Source of the DNA: Gongronella butleri
Taxonomy: Eukaryota > Mucoromycota > Mucoromycetes > Mucorales > Cunninghamellaceae
DNA: 64,000 nucleotides
Assembly (NCBI GenBank): GCA_025201375.1
Contig: JAIWZP010000028.1
Location: forward strand, 248,001 to 312,000
Direction: 5' to 3'
This document shows, piece after piece, positions 20,838-32,640 of this stretch (the first letter of the stretch is position 1; every line of letters begins with the position of its first letter). The position numbers and the translations under genes were made by a program. The notes beneath the pieces were generated by a model, which saw nothing but the letters and a program-made list of their open reading frames with translations, searched no databases and was not told where the DNA came from.

Positions 20838-23216
20838 GCTGTCAGGCAGATATGTAGAGAGTGAAAGAAAAAGAAGAAAAAAAATCAAGAAGGACGATGT
20901 TTGGGCCGTGATTGTTCCTCGGTCGACCCCCGTTCAATTTTGACACTCCGTCCGCTTGACCCCCTCACCTCTCCAATTTTGTGCAACGCCGCTGCCAACC
21001 TCTTTTATGGCCAAATCCGGCCATCTTCCTTGGAAAAAGTTGATTCCAATGCTCAAATCTAGGAATGCGACAAGGGGAATTCCATCAAAAACAGATACAG
21101 GGTTGCTTTCTGCGATCATCGGGCTTGATGAATTGTGCCTCGCCCTTTTGCTGCCTTGCCCTGCCGGGAAATCATAGGCTGATCTGCTGCGGACCGTGAT
21201 TTCAAGTGCAGTATCCTTTGGATCGCCTTGATATAGCGCTCGCGCACCCGTAAGTAAGTTGGCGCTCTCCTTTACTATTTACTAGAACACGCGAGTTTCA
21301 CGTCGCTTGGATAGTTTGAATCACGAGAAACGCGTGATTTTCTGATTTTATTGGTCGTTTGCTTTTTACGCGGCCACGAGACACTTGTGAAGCGCTTGAA
21401 ACGAAGGTAAGCAGGCATGGCAGGCCAGAATATCTGAATGGACCGCCATTTGCATCTTCAAAATTATCATTTGGGCGCGCTTCACGTAAAATCAAAAATG
21501 GACCATGTCGAGCTCGAAAACCAAACTCGAAAACTTGGGTTCCCTGAATCGCACCAAACTAACACACACGAAGCTTGCCAGGGAGAAACCACGGAAAATG
21601 CCGAAAAAGAGCGAGGTCCATCTGCTCAGTGACAAATAATGGGCAATTTTGGCTTAAACTTTGCAGGCAGATTGCGCCAGAAAAGTGCAGTATAAATCCA
21701 CTTTTGGTACGTCCATCCGAAAGAGACGCCCCGAGTGCATGGACGATGAGAAACTGGCGCGTGTCGATCGACGTTTGACGCGGCTTTTCATGCGTCGAAA
21801 TTTTACTATGCTCTTCAAACCGCGTCGAAAGTGCCCAAAAATCACTTTTTGCATCGATCACCAATGTCCATAAACGCAGCGAACCATGCTCTTTCTTGTG
21901 GTGTGTGCTTGGAGAAGATCCAGATACTTTTCGTTGAGTTTGACTTGATGTGAAAATTTGCAGCTTTTCGCGAATTACGCGACAAGCAGTCAATGGATCC
22001 CTCGTTTTTAGTTGATTTTCGTCTGTGCATGCAATGTGGTTATCATGTGGTTGAATGGCGTAGTGATCTGAGGACCTTAATTTCACTGATTTCAAGTCCT
22101 CGACTGCACCCCTTGGAAAATTCGTGAATTTTGAAAATGGTCATTGCACGCCATCCAGCAGCCACAGTGCCTCGTGGGTGGGCTCATTTGAACAAGTCAG
22201 ACGGCCAATCTTGGTTTATCATGCAAATTTTTCTTTTACATTTACGAATTCGTTGAACGGAGATCAAAAGAAGCAGAAAACGTTAAAATTGACATTTTCT
22301 CGATCGTTACTGAATAATTGGTGCTTTTACTTTTGCATAGCATGCAGTGAACAACAACATCGACTCACCAAAAGAAGGTTTCATCCGCGTCGGCTTAAGC
22401 AAGATTGATCTATTCATCGTTTAAATGTGTCCGCAGGCACTTATTTGATATTACTCGCGCTCTTATGATCCAATTCCTGCCAAATTTAAACGAGTTGTTC
22501 TTCAAGGCCATGGAAAAGCAACCACGCCAAGTTGGAGAGACCTTTTGAACGAGGTTCTCCCGTGCAACACGTGAAAAGGAGGGTAAATCGACATCACGCT
22601 TGGAACATTTACTTTTTTGATCTAGTTGATTGCATGTCCAACTGAGGGTAACTCTTTTTCTTCTGCGATTCATCGTGTTCAAGATTAGAATGGCTGTAAT
22701 GAGTTTTCGTGGCGAATACCGAAAATAGGGTGATTTACAGTATGACCTTTGACCGTGCAACAACATCTCGGACGCGCTTGGGGTTTGTCCATATCACTTT
22801 TAGCACGTCTTGCGTGCGTCATTGACACTCAAGATGCGCCTTTCGACGCGCTTTTCACGCGTTTGACGCGCTTTTGACACGCGTCTGGGGGGTTGGTCAC
22901 GGTTCATTGCTTTCCTTTTTGGCTTGATTTGGCTTGACTGGGACGCACTGAACGTCCTCCAGCCGGAGCCGTGGAGACGATTTTTTTTATTTTAATAGTT
23001 GAGGGTGTTTGGAGGGGAAAAGGGGAGGGGGTGGCATCAAATTTTAGAGAGAAAAAAAATAGTAGATGAACAAAGAAAAATATGAAGGGAGAGTGGTGTC
23101 AGGTGTGGGATGATTGCAATCGGGTTGGGGGTAACAAGGTCAACGAGACGGAAAAAGAAGTCAGTGGGGACAATGGTGGCAGCAATAAAAAAAAATGAAA
23201 AATAGACAGCTTGAAT
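20838..23216. other. Gene-poor island with dispersed-repeat copy A
   Basis: 2.4 kb without a supported gene. It holds one copy of the dispersed repeat at about 21950-22310 and many CGCG/ACGCG words, with a cluster of GACGCGCTTTT-type repeats at 22840-22885. Open frames (for example 21559-22095) are long mainly by chance and cover the repeat. The last 200 bp, after about 22975, is the 3' flank of the following gene. Confidence 0.55.
21950..22310 (-). repeat. Dispersed repeat family, copy A
   Basis: Read on the minus strand it shares, in order, CGATCGAGAAAATG, TTCAAATGAGCCCACCCACG, GCAGTCGAGGACTTGAAATC, GTCCTCAGATCACTACGCCA, TTCAACCACATG, GACGAAAATCAACTAAAAAC and GATCCATTGACTG with copy B at 31040-31400. 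No coding sequence is convincingly conserved. Confidence 0.75.
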
Positions 23217-25497
23217 CTAAGAATCCAGCCTGGGCTTCTTTGGTGATGGCTCGTCGTCGGGTTTTTCTGTGTCATCGTCGTCGGTCTGTTGATGGTGGAT
23301 GGGTTCAGGAGCGGTGTCTGTGGCTGTTGCTGCTGATTCTTCGGCGACGGGGGTGACGGGGGTGGATGCAGAGGCAGAGGCAGAGGCAGAGGCGGCGGCG
23401 GCGGCGGCGGCAATGGCAGCAGCAGCGGCGGCGGCGGCGTCTGCAGCCGTGGTGTCGTTGTGGTGATTGTGGTGATCATTGTCGGGCAGAGTAGGTGTGA
23501 TTTCCATGGGGGTTGCGGAGGAAGATGCATTGTCGTGCTGTTCGGCGTGCAATTGGTGCTGCTGCTGCTGCTGCTGCTCCTGCTGGGCCTTGGACAATAA
23601 TGGCAGCACCTCCATGGCGGCAGCATTGGCGGCCTCGGCGCTCAGGGCCAGATGATGATGATGTTGATGATGATGCGTGTCATCGACGGCGAGATGTGTC
23701 GGTGTGGACGTGGCGCTGCTGCTGGAAGTGGTCGCAGCAGTAGTAGTAGTGGCAGCGGCGGCAGCAGCAGCGGCGGCGGCAGCAGCAGCAGCAGCAGCCG
23801 AGGCGGCGGCAGTTGCATTGGCCATCTCAAAGAGTCTGTCTGGAGAGAGCTTTGTCTGGAGCATTTGGAGCAATTGGGCGTTTTCGGGCAGTTCGAATTC
23901 GCGAGAGAATTGGTTCCATTCCTGGGCATTAAAGTTGTGCAGAAGCTTGCGGCCCGAGACTTGCTTTGAGAGCAAGAGGAAGCCGCGGCCGAGGGTATTG
24001 CACAATTGATGGATACGCTCGCCAATGGTCAGGCGCCGACGAATGGCCTCCCAATTGGTGTTGACAAGCACCTTCTCAATGTCTGCACGGCACTGCACCA
24101 TGACCGGCCGCGGCGGGTTGATCGCCATTGCCGCGCTCTTGCCGGGCTTGGCTTCTTGCTCCATTTGCCGTTGTCGCTCCTTTTGCTGCTTGAGCACCTC
24201 CTCACGTTCAAGCGTGCGCTCAATCTCAAGATCGCGGAACGCCAAGTACAGCTGGAAATACTCGTAATTAAAATACACACCCGCGTTCTTGGGCGCAAAA
24301 TCCGTGTCATAGTGCGCAGGCATATTCGCAAGCTCCGAAAATCGGTGCAATGGCGACATGGACGCAAGCCGTGTCTCGCGTTCGCGTCCTTGGATCACAA
24401 GCCGTGCCTGGTCGTCGATCGACCGCGCCTGATGCGCCAATTCGTCGTCCGTCACCTTCATCAGGTCCTGGAAGATCTCGGATCCTGATAAGAAAAATCA
24501 AAAAAAAAAAAAAAAAATTCAACATTTGTGAGCATTTTTTTTTTTTGTTTCCTCGTTATCCTGTCCAATTTTGGCTCTCCCAAGCCTGTCTCTCTTTTTT
24601 TTTTTTTTTTGGCCCAATTGACCTATTTTTTTCTTTTTTTTTAAAAAAAAAAAAAGTCATCTTACGTCGGACGGCATACTCCTTGGATCGGGGGCTGGGT
24701 TTTTTGCGCTTGTCACCCTGTTTGCGCTTGCGCTTTGAGTCGTCGACGGCGGCGGCAAGGTCAGGGGAGCCGAAGGCGCCGTTGGCATGTGACCCGACCG
24801 ATGATAGAGCCGCCTGCAAGAGTTGCTGTGAATCGGACATGGAGAAGATATTGGCGGCTGCGGCCGCGGCGGCTGCAAGCGTGGACGTGTGGCCCTGGTC
24901 GAGATGCTGTGGGTGATGGTGGTGGTGATGATGATGGTGCTGTTGTTGCTGCACAAGCGCTTCCAATTGCTCCAATTCGTGCGCCGCAGGGGTTCCGTGC
25001 AAATTGACGGCAAAAATCCCATTTTCTTGCCTAAACATGATCTTGTTCATGTTGGGCACCTTGAGAAACGTCACGTCGTCGCCCAAGGCATGATACAGCG
25101 CGTAAAACAGCACACTCGTCGCCTCGGGCGATTGTCGCACCTTGATTTCCTTGACATCCTGGTACAATCGGATCATGGCAGGGTCCGTCAGCACGTCTTG
25201 CAGCGATGGCGCAAGAATCGTGCACTCCATCTGCGCCATATCCCCGCCGTCCACCGCAGGCGCTTCGCTCATCGGCTCGTCTTCTTTGCCAGCGCCCTCC
25301 AATGGCACATGCGCAGCCCCCGCAGCCTCGTGCTGCCTGTCATCGTGCGATTCGTGTGGCTGTACCGCCGCAATGGCTTCGTCATGCACCTGTTCCGTGT
25401 GTTCACCCTTGATCTGCTCCTCCGTCAACGCAGGATCGCCTCCAACTTGCGACGGAGACGCGTGGGTCGACGTGTCGTCTTGCGTGTGGTGGTCCAT
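23217..25497 (-). CDS. Poly-Ala/poly-Gln/His-rich nuclear protein of unknown family
   Basis: Two exons, 25497-24665 and 24486-23217, joined through a donor CGAC|GTAAG and acceptor TTATCAG, giving about 700 aa. The N-terminal acidic region (MDHHTQDDTSTHASPSQVGG) is followed by a folded-looking stretch ILAPSLQDVLTDPAMIRLYQ, VRQSPEATSVLFYALYHALG and MNKIMFRQENGIFAVNLHG. Then come His and Ala runs, a basic patch SKRKRKQGDKRKK that could be a nuclear localisation signal, and RSEIFQDLMKVTDDELAHQA. The next part is well ordered (SMSPLHRFSELANMPAHYDT, FNYEYFQLYLAFRDLEIERT, LLHNFNAQEWNQFSREFELP). The end is dominated by Ala, Gln, His and Asp runs and closes with SPKKPRLDS. The composition suggests a transcription or chromatin regulator. 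I do not recognise the family. Confidence 0.72.
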
Positions 25498-26366
25498 GTC
25501 AGTCTGTCAAAAAAAAAAAAAGAGCGGTGGCTTTGCTTGGCAAAAAAAAAAGACACAAGCAAAAAAATGGAACAAAAAAGCAAGAACGAAAAAAAAAAAG
25601 TGGGAAACAAAAGAACACTGCGCGTCTTTTTTGTAAAAAGGAAAAAAAAAAAAAAAGGGACGGGCGAGCAAAAGAGAGAGAGGTATGCGAAAAAGAGACC
25701 TTGCCGGGCCTCGCGCAACCTTTTTGTTGTTGTTTCTCAGTGCCGACGTCCAAATGGTCATGAAAAAATTTTCCGGCTCCAAGAAAGCCCGGACTGCCTT
25801 TTTTTTTTTTTTGGCATCCCTTTTTTCATCCCATTTTGTGTCACCTTGCGTCCCTTTGGCACGCCTTTCTACTTTTTATTGCTCGCGCGCACTGGTCGAT
25901 CGTCCGACATTGCCATTGGACCCGTCATCCATAGGCGAGGACTCTTTGAATGGCCTCAATTGAATAATTTCATGCATCCTCTTGCTAAATTAAGAGATAA
26001 AGGGGGACCCGCAATCACATGCTTTTATTGAATCATCCCGTTTTGAGATTGAATGACGGGCTGCATGGCACGTTTTCGCCCTACATTGTACTTTTTTATA
26101 AAATGGCTCAAGCATATGAGAGACACAAGGGTAACTGCTACAAGCAAGGTATATTCACGTCGACGAGTTCCCTGCAAGTGTCAATTGCACAAAAATAAAA
26201 AAAAAAAGATGAAAAAAAAGGAAAAGAATGTTGGTGAGTGGCATGCCAATTGCATGAAAAAAGGGGGAAAAAAAGCCATGGGCCGCGGGGAGGGGGAGGG
26301 AAACGTCTCTATTCTATCACGGTCAGAGACACGCTTTCGAAGAGCCAAAAAAAGAGTGATTGCGTC
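25498..26366. other. Gene-free stretch
   Basis: 870 bp. The promoter side of the poly-Ala protein gene is at 25500-25700, with A-runs. A possible extra terminal exon for the small helical protein (acceptor TTGCAG near 26180) lies here. Otherwise nothing is seen. Confidence 0.35.
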
Positions 26367-26890
26367 TTACCAATCACCTTGGGCCGCATCATTCATCATT
26401 TCGTAGCTCACTGTCGCGCGCGCAATCAAGTCCAGCGTCTGCTGCACATTGTCGATGCCCTCCTTGTCCGTCACGGCCCACAATTGCTCATTCAAGTACT
26501 CGCGCAGCTTGAGACACGCCATGTACGCATCCTAAGCCAGAGAAGAAAAAAAGAAGGAAACAAATCAGCTGATGGGCTTGGTCACACCCTCTTCTTTCTT
26601 ACCTTTGCAACCTCATTTGTCGCCACGTCCTGAGGGGCAAGCATTTCCAGCATATTTTCAAGGAGGTTGGCCGTGTGGGTGCCTTGTGTCACCGCATCTT
26701 CAACCGAAAGAGACAAATCGGTCGTCTAGTTTTCCCCACACATACAAAAAAAAGGCCGTGTGAGCTGTTCGTGAACCGATGCTGTGCATGAATCCGCTAG
26801 CAATGGGGCTCATCCACACGCGAAAAAAAAAACAATTGCTCACCTTGTCAAGCTGGAAGCCTGCCACTTGCGCCACGTCGCTGGACATCT
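26367..26890 (-). CDS. Small helical protein, possibly GAT-domain-like
   Basis: Three in-frame exons give MSSDVAQVAGFQLDK, then TTDLSLSVEDAVTQGTHTAN...LLENMLEMLAPQDVATNEVAK, then DAYMACLKLREYLNEQLWAV...LDLIARATVSYEMM, about 110 aa if the TAA at 26367 is used. Splice donors are GTGAGC and GTAAGA; acceptors are ACTAG and CTTAG. The predicted fold is an all-helical bundle. The pattern LLENMLEML-P...L...L.....YE is reminiscent of the GAT domain of TOM1/GGA adaptors, but this is weak. The stop overlaps a good donor (TTG|GTAAGA), so the gene may continue into a further exon near 26150-26180. The ending is uncertain. Confidence 0.55.
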
Positions 26891-28132
26891 TGATGAAATT
26901 GATTAAAAAGAGAGGAGAAAAAGAGAAATAGGGGGATTAAAAAAAAAAAGAGAGAGAAATGTGAAAAAGAAGAAGAAAATGGCACAAGACCTCGAGGGTG
27001 GAGGAAAAAAAGGCACACCCTGCCTTCTTTTCGCATCCAGGCGTTTTGCATGTGATTTCTCCATCACCTTTTGGAATTTCTCCATCATCGCCGCATTTGG
27101 GCAACGGTCAATCTGGCCAATGGCAGTGCGTGCATCAACAGGGACCGAGACAGACGACCGTGCACGATGTTCTACGCCTCCCTGCGCCCATTTCCATATG
27201 TTTCTCTTTTTTTTTTTTTGTTTGTTGCGCTTTTTGCATTGTCAATTCGGAGCTGGCCTCCGCTGAGCCTTGCGCCGATTTCGGCCAGGGTGGGACGCGA
27301 CGCGTTTTATGTGCCCCTGTTGCCATTTTATGCGTTTTGCCTTTGCGTTTTACCTTTTCTTTGCGCGACGACCTTTTGTATGCTTATCTTTGGCCTCCAT
27401 TCCCTTTCTTTTCCTTTTTCACCGCGTTTCTTGCTCTCTGGTACATTTGTGCTCTCGTGTGTTTTTGGATGCCCTTGTGCTGATGCGGCGGCAGGGGAGC
27501 GTTGGCATCCAAACCAAGCATTTTACTCGTTTTTAGTCCGAAACGCAACCTCAGACGCTTATCCCTGGGCTCAAAAGGCCGCATGACAAGCCATAGATGA
27601 TAAGCAATGTTTTGTAAGAAAAGCTTATAAGATGGCTCTTGGTGAAAATGATCAAAATGGCCAAAATGCCTCAATCTGGTGAGTTCGTGTCACGCGCCTG
27701 CCTCCGCGCGCGGAGGATGGATGACGTCGTCGTCTTTTTTATTTTTTTTGGGCTCTTGGGAACCCTGGGAGTATGCAACACTAGTGCGCACGGGGTTGCA
27801 TGGATGTTGGCAGAAACCAAAATGACAGAAATTACAATAGGATGCATCATTTCTAGTTTGTTGTCCTTATTTTTTTTCTGCTGACCGGCAGTGACGTCAA
27901 AGGTCAGGACGATCACATACGCATATTTTTTTTCCAGCCCAGGCACTGCCAATCACGACATGCGTCATTTATGCCAGCAGCACAAATAAAGCAACTTTCA
28001 AGTCAAATGTGCATGACCTTTTAGCCAATTTTCTCGTTTCGAGTTTAAAAAAAAAAACTGGGTTTCTTGCCCATTGGCTCCCCTTTTCTTTTCTTTCACC
28101 CCCCCCCCAGTTTCATTTTATTCTTTTTCAGC
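26891..28132. promoter_or_regulatory. Divergent intergenic region upstream of Nha1
   Basis: 1.24 kb between a minus-strand and a plus-strand gene. It has T-rich runs at about 27200, 27360-27430 and 28070-28130; the last leads into the antiporter start codon. The longer open frames are Phe/Leu/Cys-rich and look spurious. A possible 33-codon two-exon microgene (ATG at about 27631) was considered and not called. Confidence 0.4.
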
Positions 28133-30187
28133 ATGATGTCACTGGACGACACCGTCTCTTTGATCTCGCTCACGCTGGGCGGCTTCATCCTGCTCTTTGG
28201 ATTGTGCTCGTTGGCCATCAAGGAACGATTGTACATGTCTGAAGCCTGTGAGTCGCCGCAATGGCAAATGGAAAACGAGAAAATGAGAAAATGAGAAAAT
28301 GAGAAAATGAGGAAATGAGGGCATGGAAGTGACGCATTTTTTATTTTGATGGGCCAGTTGTCGCGCTTGTTTTTGGCGTCCTGTTTGGCCCTGTGTGTCT
28401 CAATGTGATCAACATGGATCAATGGCAATACAAGGACGAATTCACCGGCCAATTGACGCGCATCGTCATTGCCATTCAGGTAAAAACACGAAAACTCGCG
28501 ATGCACTGCGCATCGCAAAGCATCCGAGAGCTCAATTTCCCTTTAGGTGATGGCAGCTGGGATTATGTTGCCAAAACGGTACTTGTACACCGAATTAAAA
28601 TCCCTCAGCGTCCTGTTGGGCCCTGTGATGATCTACATGTGGCTTGCCAGCGCCGTGAGCGTCAAATACATCTTCCCATCTCTATCCTTTGTAAGTAAAA
28701 TAGAAAAAAAAGAAAAAAAAAAAAAGTCGAAGCAATACGCATGGCTCATCACTTTTCCCATCCCATCCCTTGTTTTTGTTCTCACACAGCTCGAAGCGCT
28801 GATGCTGGCGTCCTGCTTCACGCCAACGGACCCTGTGCTTGCCAATTCCATTGTCCAGGGCCACTTTGCTGAGAAGCACGTCCCGCGCAACGTGCGCCAC
28901 ATCATCTCGGCAGAGAGGTAAAAAGCAAAATCTTGGATGGAGTAACCAAAATCTCACCATGTGCGCTATTTCTTTCGCGTTTTTTTAGCGGCGCCAATGA
29001 CGGACTTGGCTACCCCTTTTTGTTCCTGGCCATGTACCTGATCAAAGACCCCGTGACAAAGGCGGTGAGTGAATGGACATTTGGCATTCTCTTGTACAAC
29101 ATCGGCATGTCCGTTGTCCTTGGCTTTCTCCTAGGTCACGGGGCCAAACGACTCCTGCATTTCGCAAAGGACAGGTAATGGCGGGAAAAAAAAAAAAAAA
29201 AAAAAAAAAAACGAGCCTATTCTCATCTCCATTTCTGCCAAATGTAGAAAAATCATCGACCATGAGTCTTTTCTCGCGTATACCATTGCCTTTACCTTTT
29301 TCCTGATGGGTGCCGTGTCCCTCATCGGTTGCGACGACTTGCTCGCTTGCTTCATTGCAGGCAATGCCCTCACATGGGATGATTGGTTCAACAACGAGAC
29401 AGAAGACAGCAAAATCATGGAGGTAACATATAAAATGAAGGGGGAAAAACACGTCGATTCACCCCTTTTTTTCAGGTGACCGAGATGCTGTTGAATCTGA
29501 ATACTTTTGTGTACATTGGCGCTACGATTGTAAGGCATTGCGATGATCGTTTAAAAATAGCCAATTGGGTTTGACTGACTTTTTTCGCGTTTAGCCGTGG
29601 TCCAGCTTTGTCAATGCCGACATCCACATGAACTGGTCCAAGCTGGTGATGCTTGCGGTGCTTGTGCTTCTTTTCCGGCGGCTGCCCGTGATCATGGCGC
29701 TGTACAAGTATATCCCTGCGGTGCGCAATTGGCGCGAGGCGCTGTTTTTGGGCTGGTTTGGCCCCATTGGCGTCGGCGCCATCTTTTACTACACGGTGGC
29801 CGTCGAGGCCGCGCACCATTATACCCTGGCGTCGTCAACCATCGCCATGTTTGAACCCATCACCTACTTTATGGTCCTGTCGTCCGTCGTCGTCCACGGA
29901 TGCACCATCCCTATATTCCGCCTCGGACAGCAATTCGGACGCACACTCTCAAAATCCAGCCTCGACTTTGCACCGCTGCCATCCACCGAGTCACAACAAC
30001 AACAGCGCCAGGTACAACCGGAAAACAAAAAAACAAAAATGATATTTCTCTCTCATGTATGTCTCAATTCTTTTTTTTTCATCAGGCATTGCGGAGCTCG
30101 GAAGATGACGCCGCGCATGCTGCATCATACGGAACGATGGCTGCGTGTCGCGTGACCAATTCAAATGATTCGGACGACCTCGTATAG
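28133..30187 (+). CDS. NHA1: Plasma-membrane Na+/H+ antiporter of the Nha1/Sod2 type
   Basis: About eight exons joined at GT/AG sites. The product is a polytopic membrane protein of about 480 aa with successive hydrophobic helices, e.g. LISLTLGGFILLFGLCSLAI and YLIKDPVTKAVSEWTFGILL. The family core is plain: ASCFTPTDPVLANSIVQGHF with the conserved TDPVLA, FAEKHVPRNVRHIISAE, and SGANDGLGYPFLFLAMYL with the conserved ND pair that binds and translocates the cation. Later come VEAAHHYTLASSTIAMFEPI and a short cytosolic tail ending DSDDLV-like. Nha1/Sod2 proteins export Na+, Li+ and K+ in exchange for protons at the fungal plasma membrane. The long C-terminal tail of S. cerevisiae Nha1 is absent, which makes it closer in size to S. 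pombe Sod2. Confidence 0.93.
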
Positions 30188-32640
30188 CTGATTTTAAAGA
30201 GATAAATCCTCTTTTAGATACCTTTTTTTGTTTTAAAATGGCCCATTTCTCGATGATGAAAGACAAAGCACCACTGAAACAAACAACACAACTATGATAT
30301 TTACCACAACAATGTTCAATAACAATAAAAACAGCATAAAAGTTCGGTTTGGGGCAAAGGAAACAGTTGGACTCGGCCATAAAGAGGCTGACAGCGTCAT
30401 TGTACAGAATAAAGAGGCGACGGAGCATCCTAATCTATCCAAAGAGGCAAATCATTGGACCGTAAGTGCCATAACCGCGCGTCAAATTCGCGTCAAGTGC
30501 CTGAAAAGCACGTCGAACACGAGAAATGCGTGTCGAAAGCGCGTCGTGTGTGTTCGAGAGGCGCATGGCGTGCTAGAAGCCACTTGAACGGGTGCCAAAC
30601 GCGTCCAAAATGCCACAGCGCCCACCAAAATTCAAAACTCGCGATATTTTTGATTCTTTCCACGGAAAACCCTTTACAACCAATTGAAACTTTTGACGCG
30701 CTGAGCATGACGCCAAGAAAATATGATCTCTCACCAGCTGGAGATCATTCGTCCAGATCAAAGAGCAGATGATCTGGTGAGCAGTGCTGGCTCAGGCTCT
30801 TTTTTGCACGCTGTTTCGGAAGAGCTAGTCCAAAGAGTTCTCATGCTTTGTGTGCCACTGCGGGAATGTCTGCAAAGGATGGCCGGTTCAGATTTGACAA
30901 AGGTATGATAAGAGTATCGCAAGAAATCTTGAAAAAAGTGCGCAGTGACACTTTTATCGATGATAGCTCCATAGTGTTTGAGTTGACGCGTATGAAACTT
31001 TTTTTCAGATGCCTTCGTCCTCTTGTCAGTCGCGCTTCATGCAAACGAAAAAGAGAAATCAATCGGTGGCGATCGAGAAAATGCCGATTTTAGCTATTTA
31101 TGAGTGATTTGATCCATTGTCAACGAAATAACTAGTGCAATGGTCCGTCACATTTTGTGCCAGTAATCGCAGCCTTGCTCTTTTGAAAGAGCCTACCCAC
31201 GAGGCACAGAGATCCCTGGTTGGTGCACAATGCCCATGGTCAAAAATTACGGATTTGCCTGGGGGTACAGTCGCCCATTTGAAATCGATGAGATTTAGGT
31301 CGTCAGATCGCCACGCCATTCAACCCCATGGTAGACGGCCCTCATTCACCGACGAAAATCAATTAAAAACCAGGGGTCCATTGACTGGCTTTGGAGCAAA
31401 ACGCGTTTTGGGCTATTTTTTGGCCATTGGTCGAAGCCGACGAGGATTAGGTGTAGCGTCCGGAAACTCTCATCATTAGAAAGAAGACATTCTGGCGCGC
31501 ATGTTGATATCGACGATTTATGAAAAGGACCAGGTTTTGCCGGATTTTGCACGAGCTTTGATTTTGCGGGGCAAGTTAGACTCGCGATTACTTGGCTTCC
31601 ACCTTAACCATCCACTTGCTACGGGCATCACATTTGTACATCTGCATCACCTCTTTTGAATGGATCTGTCGGCGCGGCTCGATCGCGCGTTTCAGTTGCG
31701 CCATTCGCGTGCGAATTTAATTCTAAAATTTCAAATTGCTCGGCAACTAAGAAATGAGGCATCCATTTTTTTCCATTTTTCTTCGTTTCGCCATGCAATG
31801 TTGCTTGTGTGCAAGTATGGCATCATTCTGGAGACCCAAGTTTTCCATTTTGGTTTTGAAGCTCGATTCGGCTCATTTTTCATTCTGCGCGTTGCACGCT
31901 CAAATGATGACTGAGAAGCTGCAAACCGTGATCTACACCAATTTTCTGGTCCGTCTTTCCATGCATGTCATCGTTTCGAGGCCATTGCTGTGTCCTCATG
32001 GCCAATTAAAAGAGGATTACCGCTGAAATGGCTCATTTACTGAAAATCGTCCCTGGATCTTGTTTCTTTTGGTCCCGAAGTTGATTCATCGGACGACTAG
32101 CCGCCGCCCGTGTCCTCGATGTCTCGTTTTCATGGCAATTTACTTTTGCACACTCAAACCATCTCGTCGGTTAAAATGAGCCAAGCGCCACTTTTGGTGG
32201 CTAGCTCGCCGAGAACGCAACTGATTCGTCTCGATATGATAGACTCTCGTTCTAAGCACGCTGTCGCGCTGGTTCATACGACGCTCTCGCTCGCCTTGGG
32301 CGGTAGCTGTCCTTGTCGAGAAAAAGGCGAAAAGCTCCCAAAATGCACCGCTTTTTGACTTTTTGGCGCCGCAAGAGCGCGTTACAGCGCGTCAAACGTA
32401 TGGCAAGCGCGCAGAGACGTCAATGACGCGTCGCGTGCGCACAAAGACGCGTAAACCGCGTATTAAAATGTCAATCATGAAAAAAAAAGACAAATTTGGA
32501 ATCTAAACTGACCACCTTGCTGGCCGTTTTTTTAATCTTCTACTCGTAAAAAAAATAATTAAAAAAGTGTGTGAGGGGGGATCTATAATGCAACATTTGG
32601 AGGGAAAAGGGGAAAAGAGAGAATAAAAACGAAAAAAGGC
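30188..32640. other. Gene-poor island with dispersed-repeat copy B
   Basis: 2.45 kb between the antiporter and the reductase 3' end. It contains repeat copy B at about 31040-31400. The final part (32380-32470) is rich in ACGCG/GCGTC words similar to the end of the 20.8-23.2 kb island. No gene is supported. Confidence 0.55.
31040..31400 (+). repeat. Dispersed repeat family, copy B
   Basis: Plus-strand copy sharing GCGATCGAGAAAATGCCGAT, GAGCCTACCCACGAGGCACA, GGGTACAGTCGCCCATTTGA, GTCGTCAGATCGCCACGCCA, TTCAACCCCATG and GACGAAAATCAATTAAAAAC with copy A on the opposite strand. Confidence 0.75.

Noticed and set aside
21559..22095. 178-codon minus-strand frame
   Set aside because: It overlaps dispersed-repeat copy A; matching segments in the other copies are broken, so similarity is at DNA level, not protein level.
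27071..27586. 171-codon plus-strand frame
   Set aside because: Phe/Leu/Cys-rich translation of T-rich promoter DNA, with no domain, no splice context and no start-codon leader.
27631..27989. Possible two-exon 33-codon microgene (MALGENDQNGQNASI...)
   Set aside because: It can be joined by GT/AG sites, but is too short, of unknown family and in divergent promoter DNA.
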